A stretch of DNA of 5,920 nucleotides from Prevotella sp. UBA2809 (GTDB lineage Bacteria > Bacteroidota > Bacteroidia > Bacteroidales > Bacteroidaceae). Position 1 is the stretch's first letter; each line of letters opens with the position of its first letter. The DNA lies in contig DEHD01000010.1 in NCBI GenBank assembly GCA_002351725.1, positions 1 through 5,920 on the forward strand. Direction: 5' to 3'. Below the pieces are notes generated by a model. That model saw only the letters and a program-made list of their open reading frames with translations, was not told the origin of the DNA and made no database searches. The translations under genes were made by a program, and so were the position numbers. Shown in pieces: positions 5,709-5,920 of the stretch.

Positions 5709-5920
5709 ATGAAGAAGATTGTTTTAGCAATATTGGCTGCCTGCTCAATATCAGCCGCTCAGGCTCAGGACAGCCTTTCAACCGAGTCTTGGTTCAAGAA
5801 GAATAAAGTCTTCCAGAACCTTGATGTCTCAGTTACCGCAGGTACCACCGGTATTGGTATCGATGTTGCCTCAAAGATTGGCGACTACGTTCAGCTCCGT
5901 GCCGGATACGAGTATATGCC
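5709..5920 (+). CDS. Exported protein, probable outer-membrane beta-barrel (partial, cut by window edge)
   Basis: An open frame starts at ATG 5709 and runs off the right edge after 70 complete codons. It begins with a signal peptide: MKK, a hydrophobic core (4-14), then SAAQAQ, giving a plausible signal peptidase I cleavage after AQA (17-19). A competing reading is a lipobox LAAC at Cys12, but the preceding segment would be very short. The mature start (about 41-70) has alternating polar/hydrophobic strands, with Gly and aromatic residues (SVTAGTTGIGIDVASKIG, then VQLRAGYEYMP), as in the first strands of small Bacteroidales outer-membrane barrels. The leader (ATTAATATTATAAGAT) is A/T-rich without a Shine-Dalgarno site. 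It is probably the last visible member of the cluster. The exact family cannot be decided from this fragment. Confidence 0.75.
   Translation, partial: MKKIVLAILAACSISAAQAQDSLSTESWFKKNKVFQNLDVSVTAGTTGIGIDVASKIGDYVQLRAGYEYM

Noticed and set aside
1..5920. Mobile elements, CRISPR arrays, tRNA or rRNA genes, phage or defence genes
   Set aside because: I saw no transposase or integrase motifs, no regularly spaced repeats, no cloverleaf-like segments and no room for extra genes; the window is almost fully covered by housekeeping genes.

Overview
The window looks like chromosomal housekeeping DNA from a member of the Bacteroidales, most likely Prevotellaceae. The L32 sequence and the gene order DUF177–rpmF–fabH–era–der point that way. 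So do the lack of Shine-Dalgarno sites before the starts, with A/T-rich leaders instead, and a Bacteroidetes-type -7 promoter box (TAnnTTTG). The genus assignment rests on remembered sequence style, not on a search.

Layout, all on the + strand. (1) Bases 26-60 form a strong hairpin terminator, probably serving an upstream gene outside the window. (2) Bases 75-1190 encode a membrane sensor histidine kinase with no HAMP domain and no response regulator beside it in the window. (3) A gap of about 120 bases holds a promoter -7 box at 1288-1295. (4) From 1315 a tightly packed, probably co-transcribed cluster runs to the right edge: a DUF177/YceD protein, ribosomal protein bL32 (rpmF), 3-oxoacyl-ACP synthase III (fabH), the GTPases Era and Der, a small NTF2-like lipoprotein, and the first 70 codons of an exported protein that is probably an outer-membrane beta-barrel.

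The core of the cluster joins large-subunit assembly (DUF177, bL32, Der), small-subunit assembly (Era) and the first condensation of fatty-acid synthesis (FabH). It resembles the yceD–rpmF–plsX–fabH cluster of proteobacteria, but plsX is absent: rpmF and fabH are one base apart. Two envelope genes are attached to the 3' end, the first overlapping der by one base (TAATG), so ribosome and envelope production may be co-expressed.

I found no mobile element, CRISPR array, tRNA, rRNA or convincing minus-strand gene. I see no evidence of an undescribed system. The points most worth a second look are the short stop/start repeats between fabH and era, the terminator placed almost on the kinase start, and the missing plsX.
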